A DNA stretch of 6,683 nt from an uncultured Porphyromonadaceae bacterium (GCA_905193395.1 CAJJOO010000083.1:1-6683), one strand, 5' to 3'. Positions 1-5,936 are shown, counted from the stretch's first letter. Notes: generated from the letters alone by a model not told the origin. Program-made: numbers and translations.

Positions 1-1
1 G

Positions 2-580
2 AACCTGAATACCTCGGCCATCGCCCTGCCGGCCAATATGTCCCAGCGCCCAGAGCCGGTGGGGCTGCTGTCGCAGGACGAATGTGACCTGCTGGGCAGG
101 TACATGGAACTGTTGCACCTCACCAGCCTCAACGACAACGGCGCACCCATCTGCAAGAACATAGCCACGACGCTGATTGCCGCGCTGTTCTACCAGATGA
201 TACAGATCTACCACCGCCGGCTGGCCACAAATGTCGCCGAGGACGGCAGCCGACCCTCGCGGCGCAGCCACGACTATGTGCGTGAGTTCATGCGCCTGCT
301 CCACATGCACTTCATCAAGGAGCGCTCCGTGTCCTACTATGCCGGCAAACTTTTCATCTCGTCCAAATACCTCTCGCTGCTGGTCAAGGAGGCAACCGGA
401 CAGTCGGCTTCGAAATGGATTGACGATTTCGTGATTATGGAGGCCAAGAACATGCTGCGTTTCTCGGGCATGAATATCCAGCAGATTGCCTATGCCCTCA
501 ATTTCCCCACGCAGTCATCGTTCGGCAAATATTTCAAGCATCTCACCGGCATGTCGCCCACACAATATCAGAAATCATGA
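2..580 (+). CDS. AraC-family transcriptional regulator, C-terminal part (5' end outside the window)
   Basis: This is a DNA-binding regulator of the AraC/XylS family. The frame is open to the left edge, so the 192 visible residues are the C-terminal part; the methionine at base 38 is probably internal. Residues 1 to about 80 are the end of a ligand-binding or dimerisation domain that I cannot assign. From about residue 93 (Val-Arg-Glu-Phe-Met) the usual AraC domain follows. The first helix-turn-helix covers roughly residues 110-132 (Tyr-Ala-Gly-Lys-Leu-Phe-Ile-Ser-Ser-Lys-Tyr-Leu). The second covers about 157-182 (Ile-Gln-Gln-Ile-Ala-Tyr-Ala-Leu-Asn-Phe, then Gln-Ser-Ser-Phe-Gly-Lys-Tyr-Phe-Lys), ending in the family's Gly-Met-Ser-Pro-Thr-Gln-Tyr. 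Its stop overlaps the start of the acyltransferase gene (ATGA), so the two are probably translationally coupled. The regulated target cannot be read from the sequence. The family call is firm; the effector is unknown. Confidence 0.93.
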   Translation, partial: NLNTSAIALPANMSQRPEPVGLLSQDECDLLGRYMELLHLTSLNDNGAPICKNIATTLIAALFYQMIQIYHRRLATNVAEDGSRPSRRSHDYVREFMRLLHMHFIKERSVSYYAGKLFISSKYLSLLVKEATGQSASKWIDDFVIMEAKNMLRFSGMNIQQIAYALNFPTQSSFGKYFKHLTGMSPTQYQKS

Positions 581-1428
581 CACAGACACCAGAAGTAAAA
601 ACCGTGAAGCGGACCGTACTGGACGTCGACGACGTGATTGAGATGGTGCCGCGCCTCAAGGGGCACGAGCACCTCGTTGAAAAGGCCCTCCACTGGCTGA
701 GCGTCGACAAGGTCAACGATGTCCACGACCGCGGTTTCGACCACCCCGGCCCCGCCTTCGTGAAATTTCTGCTCAACGACCTCAACATACGCCTTAAAAT
801 CGACAACGAGAAGGTGCTGGACAACCTCCCCGCCGGACCTTTCGCAACCGTGTCGAACCACCCCTTCGGCGCCCTCGACGGCATCTCGCTGATACACATG
901 GTTGCCTCACGCCGCCCCGAGTACAAGGTGATGGTGAACATGGTCCTGAACCGCATCACAGCAATGCAGCCCAATTTCATTGCCGTGGACCAGAGTGCCT
1001 CCGACGACCCCGCAAAGAAGGCCGTATCCGTGCGCGGTATCCGCGAGGCCATCAAGCAGGTGCGCTCCGGTAATCCCATCGGATTCTTCCCCGCCGGCGC
1101 CATGAGCAAGGTGAACCGGCGCGGACAACTCATGGACCGCGAGTGGCAGCCCAACATCATTCGCCTCATCGAGCAACTGAACGTGCCCGTGATACCCATC
1201 TATTTCCACGGCTCCAATTCCTTCCTGTTCAACTTCCTGGGTGTGGTGTGCTGGCAGTTGCGCACCCTGCGCCTGCCCTCGGAGGTGTGGCGCAAGAGCA
1301 ATACCACAATCCACGTATCGGTGGGGGACCCCATTCCCGTCGAGGAGCAGATGAAACACCGTGGCTCGATTGAGGAATTCGGCCGCTGGCTCAAGGAACA
1401 GACTTACGCCATGAGGTCATGGAAGTGA
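577..1428 (+). CDS. Lysophospholipid acyltransferase family protein (PlsC/OlsA-like, 'hemolysin' type)
   Basis: This 283-residue protein is predicted to be a membrane-associated O-acyltransferase that moves a fatty acyl chain onto a lyso-lipid. The catalytic block is Asn-His-Pro-Phe-Gly-Ala-Leu-Asp-Gly at residues 94-102, with His95 and Asp101. This is His-x5-Asp rather than the His-x4-Asp of PlsC, a spacing I know from the OlsA/hemolysin branch. A second motif, Phe-Pro-Ala-Gly, lies at 171-174, and the family's Val-Pro-Val-Ile-Pro-Ile-Tyr-Phe-His-Gly at 203-212. The start overlaps the AraC stop by 4 nt and the end overlaps the sigma-54 regulator gene by 10 nt. Substrate is uncertain. It could make phosphatidic acid, or be the second acyltransferase of an amino-acid lipid such as the glycine lipids of Bacteroides (GlsA type). 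The expected GNAT partner is not in the window, although it could lie upstream. The family is firm, the substrate open. Confidence 0.9.
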   Translation: MTQTPEVKTVKRTVLDVDDVIEMVPRLKGHEHLVEKALHWLSVDKVNDVHDRGFDHPGPAFVKFLLNDLNIRLKIDNEKVLDNLPAGPFATVSNHPFGALDGISLIHMVASRRPEYKVMVNMVLNRITAMQPNFIAVDQSASDDPAKKAVSVRGIREAIKQVRSGNPIGFFPAGAMSKVNRRGQLMDREWQPNIIRLIEQLNVPVIPIYFHGSNSFLFNFLGVVCWQLRTLRLPSEVWRKSNTTIHVSVGDPIPVEEQMKHRGSIEEFGRWLKEQTYAMRSWK

Positions 1429-2753
1429 ACGACTCCTATCGTCCGTCGGCCGAGGTGAAACAGGCCAAACAGCGATTCGGCATCGTAGGCAACGCGCCGG
1501 CACTGTCGGCGGCCATCGAGCGCACCCTGCGCGTGGCTCCCATTGACGTGTCGGTGCTGGTGACCGGCGAGAGCGGAACCGGCAAGGAGTTCTTTCCCAA
1601 GATAATCCACGCCTACAGCCCCCGCAAGCACGCCCGATACATTGCCGTGAACTGCGGCGCCATCCCCGAGGGTACCATCGACTCCGAACTGTTCGGCCAT
1701 GAAAAAGGGTCGTTCACCGGCGCTGTTGCCTCGCGCAAGGGCTATTTCGAGGAGGCCGACGGCGGAACGATTTTCCTGGACGAGGTGGCCGAACTGCCCC
1801 TCACCACCCAGGCGCGCCTGCTGCGCGTGCTGGAAACCGGCGAATTCCTGAAAGTGGGTTCGTCGACGGTCCAGAAGACCAATATACGTATCGTGGCAGC
1901 CACGAACGTCGACATGCAGCGCGCCGTGGCCGAGGGCCGCTTCCGCGAGGACCTTTACTACCGCCTGTCGACAATCCAGATTGCCATACCGCCGCTACGC
2001 GAACGCGGCACCGACATATCGCTGCTGGCTCGCAAATTCGCGGCCGATTTTGCAGAAAGGTGGCGCCTGCCCGCAATTACCTTCGACGACACGGCCCGCG
2101 CCTTGCTGTCGCGCTACCGCTGGCCCGGCAATGTGCGCCAGTTGAAGAACGTGGTGGAGCAGGTGGCCCTGTTCGAGGCCGGCAAGGATGTGACCTCGAC
2201 GGACCTTTCTCCCTATCTGCCCCGGAATGCCGCCGAAATGGCTCCGGCCGTGATTCCCTCCGAGCAATCCTACCGCCGCGAGCGCGAGATGCTGCTGAAC
2301 CTCATCATGCGCCTGCAGACGCGCGTCGACGACCTGGAAAAGCGTCTGGATTCCGCTCCCGCGAAACTGCCTGAAGCGCCCATGCCGCGTGTGCCGGCCT
2401 GCCAGGGTCAGAACCTGCCGACCGTTATCGACGATATCGGCCGCGATTTCTCCCGGGAACACAAGGACGAGGCCGACGCTCAGCCCCAGGAACGTTTTTT
2501 TCACAATTTCAGGAAAGACGACGCCGCGGACGCCGACATAATGGACGCACCGTATTTTTCGGAGGCCACGGCCGAGGCCGAACCCTCCGCCGAAACGGGC
2601 GAGCAGCGTCCCGAAACCCTCGAACAGCAGGAACGCCGCGCCATAATCGAGGCCCTGGCACGCCACGGCGGCCGCCGGAAGCCCGCCGCTGCCGAACTGA
2701 ACATCTCGCAGCGGACACTCTATCGCAAAATCAAAGAATATGACCTGGATTAA
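1419..2753 (+). CDS. Sigma-54-dependent transcriptional activator (AAA+ plus Fis-type HTH), no receiver domain
   Basis: This is a bacterial enhancer-binding protein that uses ATP hydrolysis to open promoters held by RNA polymerase with sigma-54. In its 444 residues the AAA+ domain starts almost at the N-terminus: Walker A Gly-Glu-Ser-Gly-Thr-Gly-Lys-Glu at 50-57, the sigma-54-contacting loop Gly-Ser-Phe-Thr-Gly-Ala at 97-102, Walker B Gly-Gly-Thr-Ile-Phe-Leu-Asp-Glu at 115-122, arginine-finger region Phe-Arg-Glu-Asp-Leu-Tyr-Tyr-Arg-Leu at 175-183, and sensor II Trp-Pro-Gly-Asn-Val-Arg at 235-240. A likely coiled coil (about 281-312) and an acidic, Ala/Pro-rich linker lead to a Fis-type helix-turn-helix at about 405-444. 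There is no receiver, GAF or PAS domain, so phosphorylation control is unlikely. The loop's second residue is Ser, not the usual Ala. The gene overlaps its neighbours by 10 and 14 nt. From memory, Bacteroides genomes carry a close homolog beside lptE and secG. Target promoters are unknown. Confidence 0.95.
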   Translation: MEVNDSYRPSAEVKQAKQRFGIVGNAPALSAAIERTLRVAPIDVSVLVTGESGTGKEFFPKIIHAYSPRKHARYIAVNCGAIPEGTIDSELFGHEKGSFTGAVASRKGYFEEADGGTIFLDEVAELPLTTQARLLRVLETGEFLKVGSSTVQKTNIRIVAATNVDMQRAVAEGRFREDLYYRLSTIQIAIPPLRERGTDISLLARKFAADFAERWRLPAITFDDTARALLSRYRWPGNVRQLKNVVEQVALFEAGKDVTSTDLSPYLPRNAAEMAPAVIPSEQSYRREREMLLNLIMRLQTRVDDLEKRLDSAPAKLPEAPMPRVPACQGQNLPTVIDDIGRDFSREHKDEADAQPQERFFHNFRKDDAADADIMDAPYFSEATAEAEPSAETGEQRPETLEQQERRAIIEALARHGGRRKPAAAELNISQRTLYRKIKEYDLD

Positions 2754-3264
2754 GACCCTTGCCGCCGCAACAGCCCTAGCCATGGCCGCCCTGACGGCGG
2801 GCTGCATACCTTCGTACAAGTTCAACGGTTCGGCCATCGACTATAACGTATACAAAACCATCTATATATCCGAATTCCCCATCCGCGCCGCGCTGGTCTA
2901 TCCTCCCTTGCAGTCCACGTTTGAAAACAACCTGATGGACTATGTGACGCGAAACACGAGGCTGCGCATCGTGGACCGCGGCATGCCCTCGGACATGCAG
3001 ATGGAAGGCGAAATCACGGGCTACACCCTCACGCCGCAGGCCGTAACCGAGGATGCCTACGCCTCGAAAACTCGCCTCACCATTTCCGTGCGGGTGAAAT
3101 ACACCGATACCAAAAACGAAAACAACGACATCGACCAGACTTTCTCGGCCTATCGCGATTTCGACTCGTCGCTGATGCTCAACGACGTGCAGGACGGCCT
3201 GTGCGAGGAAATTGCCAAGGAACTTGTCGACCTCATATTCAACGCCACCTTAGGCAACTGGTAA
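2740..3264 (+). CDS. lptE: LptE-family LPS assembly lipoprotein
   Basis: LptE is an outer-membrane lipoprotein that partners the LptD barrel in placing lipopolysaccharide on the cell surface. The 174-residue product begins with a lipoprotein signal peptide: Lys5, a hydrophobic stretch at 7-19, and the lipobox Leu-Thr-Ala-Gly-Cys at 18-22, so the mature protein starts at Cys22. The Bacteroidota-type LptE signature follows: Ser-Tyr-Lys-Phe-Asn-Gly at 25-30, Ile-Asp-Tyr at 33-35, Phe-Pro-Ile-Arg-Ala-Ala-Leu-Val-Tyr-Pro-Pro-Leu at 46-57, and Asn-Thr-Arg-Leu at 72-75. Length is normal for the family. The chosen ATG lies inside the previous gene (14-nt overlap); it is the start that gives a complete signal peptide. 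The stop TAA shares one base with the next ATG. lptD is not in the window. Confidence 0.93.
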   Translation: MTWIKTLAAATALAMAALTAGCIPSYKFNGSAIDYNVYKTIYISEFPIRAALVYPPLQSTFENNLMDYVTRNTRLRIVDRGMPSDMQMEGEITGYTLTPQAVTEDAYASKTRLTISVRVKYTDTKNENNDIDQTFSAYRDFDSSLMLNDVQDGLCEEIAKELVDLIFNATLGNW

Positions 3265-4091
3265 TGGCAGCACTCACCGAAATACTGACAAGACTGCGCG
3301 GCGGCTCGCCGGCCACCGACGCCGACATCGCCGCCATGCTGCGCGCCGCCCGCGACTGGCCCGCGTCGCCCCTGGCGCCGGCCATGCTGCTGAAATACGC
3401 GCCCGATGCCCTGGACGAAGCCGCCACCGCAAGCATGCGTGCCCGCGTGGCCCTTGGCGGCGGAGACCCCACGGCCCTGATTGACTTTATCGACCCATCG
3501 GGGATGGGTTACGCCTCGTTCTATCCGCCCCGCGCAGCCGACAACCGTCCCGCCACCGAGAACGCCATCGACACTTTCCTGGCCACCTACGGCCACCGTT
3601 CGGCCGAGGAGGATGCCCTGCTGGAGCGCATGATTTTCAATCCCGTGCCTGATTATGCCGAGACACTGGCGCGCCAGAACCCTGCGGAGGCGCCCGCACC
3701 GGCCGCAACCGACCCCCATGCCTCGCTGATCGATGCTTTCCTCAGCGCCAACCCGCCGGAGACTCCGCGTCACGATGACGGCGGCGAGGTGCCCCTGGAA
3801 GCCCCTGCGCCCGAATCCGTGGTCCCGCAGCCTGCGCCGAAAGTGCGCCGCGCCGACAAGCGCCAGACGCGCAAGGACGGCGAGCCGCGCCCCGAACTTC
3901 TCAGCGAGTCGCTGGCCCGAATCTTCATCAAACAGGGCCGTTACGAGCGCGCTTTTGAAATTATAACTAATTTAAGTTTGAATTATCCGGAAAAAAGTGT
4001 TTACTTTGCAGACCAATTGCGATTCTTGCAAAAATTAATGATAAACCGCAGCCACGACCCCGCCCGGGGACAGGGCACTACATCCGACTAA
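3264..4091 (+). CDS. Conserved hypothetical protein with C-terminal TPR-like segment
   Basis: I cannot give a function for this 275-residue protein. The ATG at 3264 overlaps the lptE stop (TAATG); an in-frame ATG at 3201 would add 21 atypical residues inside lptE and is less likely. It has no signal peptide or membrane segment, so it should be cytoplasmic. Residues 1-65 are Ala-rich helices. Ile-Asp-Thr-Phe-Leu (102-106) and Ile-Asp-Ala-Phe-Leu (156-160) look like two copies of a short motif. Residues about 135-210 are rich in Pro, Ala and charge and probably disordered. The best-conserved part is the end, residues 213-259: Glu-Ser-Leu-Ala-Arg-Ile-Phe-Ile-Lys-Gln-Gly-Arg-Tyr-Glu-Arg-Ala-Phe-Glu, a TPR-type helix pair, then Leu-Asn-Tyr-Pro-Glu-Lys-Ser and Tyr-Phe-Ala-Asp-Gln-Leu-Arg-Phe-Leu. 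From memory, Bacteroides carries the same tail at the same place beside secG. The last 30 or so codons are strikingly AT-rich and appear to contain the secG promoter. Confidence 0.85.
   Translation: MAALTEILTRLRGGSPATDADIAAMLRAARDWPASPLAPAMLLKYAPDALDEAATASMRARVALGGGDPTALIDFIDPSGMGYASFYPPRAADNRPATENAIDTFLATYGHRSAEEDALLERMIFNPVPDYAETLARQNPAEAPAPAATDPHASLIDAFLSANPPETPRHDDGGEVPLEAPAPESVVPQPAPKVRRADKRQTRKDGEPRPELLSESLARIFIKQGRYERAFEIITNLSLNYPEKSVYFADQLRFLQKLMINRSHDPARGQGTTSD
3977..4008 (+). promoter_or_regulatory. Predicted Bacteroidota-type promoter for secG, inside the upstream gene
   Basis: A TTTG at 3977-3980 is followed by exactly 20 nt and then TTACTTTG at 4001-4008. The Bacteroidota primary-sigma consensus is TTTG, 19-21 nt, TAnnTTTG; the only mismatch is the second base of the -7 box. 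The surrounding 90 bases are sharply AT-rich within a GC-rich gene. A start near 4015 would give secG an untranslated leader of about 95 nt. This is predicted from sequence only. Confidence 0.6.
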
Positions 4092-4108
4092 AACAGTAAA
4101 TATATAAT

Positions 4109-4471
4109 ATGTACATTGTAGTTACAATCCTGACAGTCATCGTTGCCGTCCTTCTTATCGGCATCGTTCTCATTCAGAAATCCAAAGGCGGCGGCCTTTC
4201 CTCGCAGTTCGGCAACGCCGGATCGGTGATGGGCGTCCGTCAGACCAACAGTTTCCTCGAAAAGACCACCTGGACCCTCGCCGGTCTGATTGTGTTGCTG
4301 TCTGTGGTATCGGCCTATACGATGCCCCGTGCCACCGAAGGCACCCGCGTACGTACCGAAGCCGCTCCGGCTCCCACGCCCGCTGCCGGCAACCAGTTCG
4401 ATACCAAGGCTCCCGCCGCAGCGCCGGCCCCCGCTCCCGCAGCCACGCCGGCCCCCGCAGCCGCCGAATAA
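4109..4471 (+). CDS. secG: Preprotein translocase subunit SecG
   Basis: SecG is the small, non-essential subunit of the SecYEG channel in the inner membrane and assists SecA-driven export. The 120-residue product has the family layout: membrane helix 1 at about 3-22, the conserved loop Gln-Lys-Ser-Lys-Gly-Gly-Gly-Leu-Ser-Ser-Gln-Phe-Gly at 23-35, and membrane helix 2 at about 54-72. A tail of about 45 residues follows, composed largely of Ala and Pro (Ala-Pro-Ala-Pro runs at 101-119). The core is typical. The tail is low-complexity and is encoded partly by a 13-nt direct repeat. The start lies 17 nt after the upstream gene and is preceded by an A/T-rich leader (AAATATATAAT) rather than a Shine-Dalgarno sequence. 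Expression can come from the upstream operon and probably from the internal promoter at 3977-4008; a terminator follows at 4508-4537. Confidence 0.95.
   Translation: MYIVVTILTVIVAVLLIGIVLIQKSKGGGLSSQFGNAGSVMGVRQTNSFLEKTTWTLAGLIVLLSVVSAYTMPRATEGTRVRTEAAPAPTPAAGNQFDTKAPAAAPAPAPAATPAPAAAE
4422..4458 (+). repeat. 13-nt direct repeat in the secG tail, period 24 nt
   Basis: The sequence CGCCGGCCCCCGC occurs at 4422-4434 and again at 4446-4458, exactly 24 nt (8 codons) apart and therefore in frame. It encodes part of the Ala/Pro-rich tail of SecG. Such a repeat could expand or contract by slippage without shifting the reading frame. Possible variation between strains is an inference. Confidence 0.75.
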
Positions 4472-4507
4472 TCTGCCCAGTCAGGCCGATTTCAACCCCG
4501 TACCTTT

Positions 4508-4537
4508 CCTGACGGCCTTAACAGGCTGTCGGGTTTT
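4508..4537 (+). terminator. Rho-independent terminator after secG
   Basis: Left arm CCTGACGGCCT (4508-4518), loop TAAC (4519-4522) and right arm AGGCTGTCGGG (4523-4533) form an 11-bp stem with two G-U wobbles and no bulge. TTTT follows directly (4534-4537), then GGTGTTT. It lies 37 nt past the secG stop and closes the envelope gene cluster. The T-tract is short, so some read-through into the U32 gene is possible. Confidence 0.75.
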
Positions 4538-4583
4538 GGTGTTTACGGGCCTTCCATTTTCACGATTGCCAAACAACTGAATC

Positions 4584-5837
4584 ATGAACCGCCACGATTT
4601 TGAAATAATGGCTCCGGTGGGCAGTTACGAGTCGCTCGCCGCAGCCATCGACGCCGGTACCGATGCAATCTATTTCGGTGTCGGCGAACTGAATATGCGC
4701 TCGCGCTCGAGCGTCAACTTCACCATCGACGACCTGCACCACATTGCCGATACCTGCGACCGCGCCGGTGTGAAAAGTTATCTCACGGTCAATACCATAA
4801 TGTACGACCGCGACATCGAGACCATGCACCGCATTGTCGATGCCGTGGCCGCTTCGGGAATATCGGCCATCATAGCCACCGATATCGCCACCATCCTCTA
4901 CGCCCGCTCGCGAGACGTGGAGGTGCACATATCCACCCAGTGCAACATCTCAAACATCGAGGCCGTGCAGTTCTATTCGCAGTGGGCCGACGTGATGGTC
5001 CTGGCCCGCGAACTGGACCTGGAGGCCGTGGCCGAAATCAGCCGCGAGATTGTGCGGCGCGACATCCGCGGCCCGCACGGCGCACTTGTGAGACTCGAGA
5101 TGTTCTGCCACGGAGCCTTGTGCATGGCCGTCAGCGGGAAATGCTACCTCAGTCTGCATCAGATGAATTCCAGCGCCAACCGCGGCGCCTGCACGCAGAT
5201 ATGCCGGCGCGGATACCGCGTGACCGACCTCGAGACCGGTGACGAACTCAACGTTGAGAACAAATATATCATGTCGCCCAAGGATTTGAAAACCATTCAT
5301 TTCCTGAACAAGATGATTGATGCCGGGGTGACGGTGTTCAAAATCGAGGGCCGCGCCCGCGGACCCGAATATGTGGCCACGGCGGTGCGCTGTTACAGCG
5401 AGGCCATCGACGCCATCTGCAACGGCTCCTACGGCCCGGAACTGATAGCCGGATGGGACGAGCGCCTTTCGCGCATTTTCAACCGAGGGTTCTGGGACGG
5501 ATACTACCTGGGTCAGCGTCTGGGCGAATGGTCGTCGAAATACGGCTCCTCCGCCACACGCGTGAAGCGCTACGCCGCCCGCGGAGTGAAATATTTCTCG
5601 CGCCTCGGGGTAGGGGAGTTCGTAATGGAAGCCGGCGAACTGAAAGTAGGCGACGAGGTGGTGATTACCGGCCCCACGACGGGCGCTATAATCATTACGG
5701 TCGATTCGCTGGAAGTGGACTGTCGCCCGGCCGAAAAAGCCGTCAAGGGCGACGCCTTCTCCATCCCGGTGCCGGCCAAAATCCGTCCGTCCGACAAACT
5801 CTACGTCTGGGAGCCTGTCGCGCCGCCGCAGAAGTGA
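4584..5837 (+). CDS. U32-family protein (TrhP/YegQ-like, probable tRNA hydroxylation)
   Basis: Often annotated as a peptidase or collagenase, this family is now linked to RNA or quinone hydroxylation. TrhP (YegQ) is needed for 5-hydroxyuridine at the tRNA wobble position, and RlhA and UbiU/V are relatives. The 417-residue product has the N-terminal barrel (Ala-Pro-Val-Gly-Ser at 10-14, Asp-Ala-Ile-Tyr-Phe-Gly at 27-32). It carries the U32 signature at 172-190 with Glu172, His176, Gly177, Cys180, Gly185, Cys187 and Ser190, then Gly-Ala-Cys-Thr-Gln-Ile-Cys-Arg-Arg at 201-209. Cys180, Cys187, Cys203 and Cys207 are candidate iron-sulfur ligands. Ser-Pro-Lys-Asp-Leu (231-235) and Lys-Ile-Glu-Gly-Arg (253-257) are also typical. 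A C-terminal beta-barrel-like domain spans about 335-410. Length and layout fit TrhP better than the shorter UbiU/V, but I do not assign a symbol. It stands alone between the secG terminator and the next promoter; I see no good promoter just upstream. Confidence 0.9.
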   Translation: MNRHDFEIMAPVGSYESLAAAIDAGTDAIYFGVGELNMRSRSSVNFTIDDLHHIADTCDRAGVKSYLTVNTIMYDRDIETMHRIVDAVAASGISAIIATDIATILYARSRDVEVHISTQCNISNIEAVQFYSQWADVMVLARELDLEAVAEISREIVRRDIRGPHGALVRLEMFCHGALCMAVSGKCYLSLHQMNSSANRGACTQICRRGYRVTDLETGDELNVENKYIMSPKDLKTIHFLNKMIDAGVTVFKIEGRARGPEYVATAVRCYSEAIDAICNGSYGPELIAGWDERLSRIFNRGFWDGYYLGQRLGEWSSKYGSSATRVKRYAARGVKYFSRLGVGEFVMEAGELKVGDEVVITGPTTGAIIITVDSLEVDCRPAEKAVKGDAFSIPVPAKIRPSDKLYVWEPVAPPQK

Positions 5838-5870
5838 CGGTCCCTGGACGGGGATTCCGGATCCGCGCTG

Positions 5871-5901
5871 TTGTGTGCCTGCTGCTTTTTTCGTATCTTT
5901 G
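5871..5901 (+). promoter_or_regulatory. Bacteroidota-type promoter for the leucine-rich-repeat gene
   Basis: TTG at 5871-5873, 20 nt of spacer, then TATCTTTG at 5894-5901, which matches the Bacteroidota -7 consensus TAnnTTTG exactly. The spacer contains a run of six T (5886-5891). Transcription should start near 5908, giving the following gene a short A/T-rich leader of about 30 nt. Predicted from sequence, with a good consensus fit and a fitting position in a 99-nt intergenic gap. Confidence 0.8.
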
Positions 5902-5910
5902 CACAACTTT

Positions 5911-5922
5911 AATCATATGATT
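5911..5922. promoter_or_regulatory. 12-bp perfect palindrome at the predicted transcription start
   Basis: AATCATATGATT reads the same on both strands and begins about 10 nt after the -7 box, right at or just after the predicted start of transcription. TTTAA-type and TTAAA-type flanks extend the dyad imperfectly. A position like this suits a repressor operator, but A/T-rich palindromes also arise by chance, so the role is a guess. Confidence 0.3.
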
Positions 5923-5936
5923 GTTAAACCCTGATT

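Noticed and set aside
38..40. ATG at 38 as the start of the AraC-family gene
   Set aside because: The frame stays open to base 2, and AraC proteins of this type are usually longer, so the gene most likely starts before the window.
2643..2665. TGGCAC in the sigma-54 activator gene as a -24/-12 promoter for lptE
   Set aside because: No GC dinucleotide in a TTGC context lies 10 nt after the GG, so the -12 element is missing.
1995..2837. 280-codon open frame on the minus strand
   Set aside because: It is antisense to the sigma-54 activator and the lptE start, with no recognisable domain. It is a compositional shadow.
3201..3263. Earlier in-frame start for the TPR-like gene
   Set aside because: It would put 63 nt inside lptE and add a Cys/Arg/His-rich stretch unlike the rest. 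The ATG at 3264, which shares a base with the lptE stop, fits the overlap pattern of the cluster.
4501..4508. TACCTTTC as a promoter -7 box for the U32 gene
   Set aside because: The final G is missing, there is no TTG about 20 nt upstream, and it runs into the secG terminator stem.
5839..5856. Hairpin after the U32 gene as a terminator
   Set aside because: The 6-bp stem includes two G-U pairs and no T-tract follows directly; the T-run at 5886 is about 30 nt away and belongs to the promoter spacer.
4950..5906. 318-codon open frame on the minus strand
   Set aside because: It lies opposite the well-recognised U32 gene. Its protein looks like no family I know, and long antisense frames are expected in GC-rich coding DNA.
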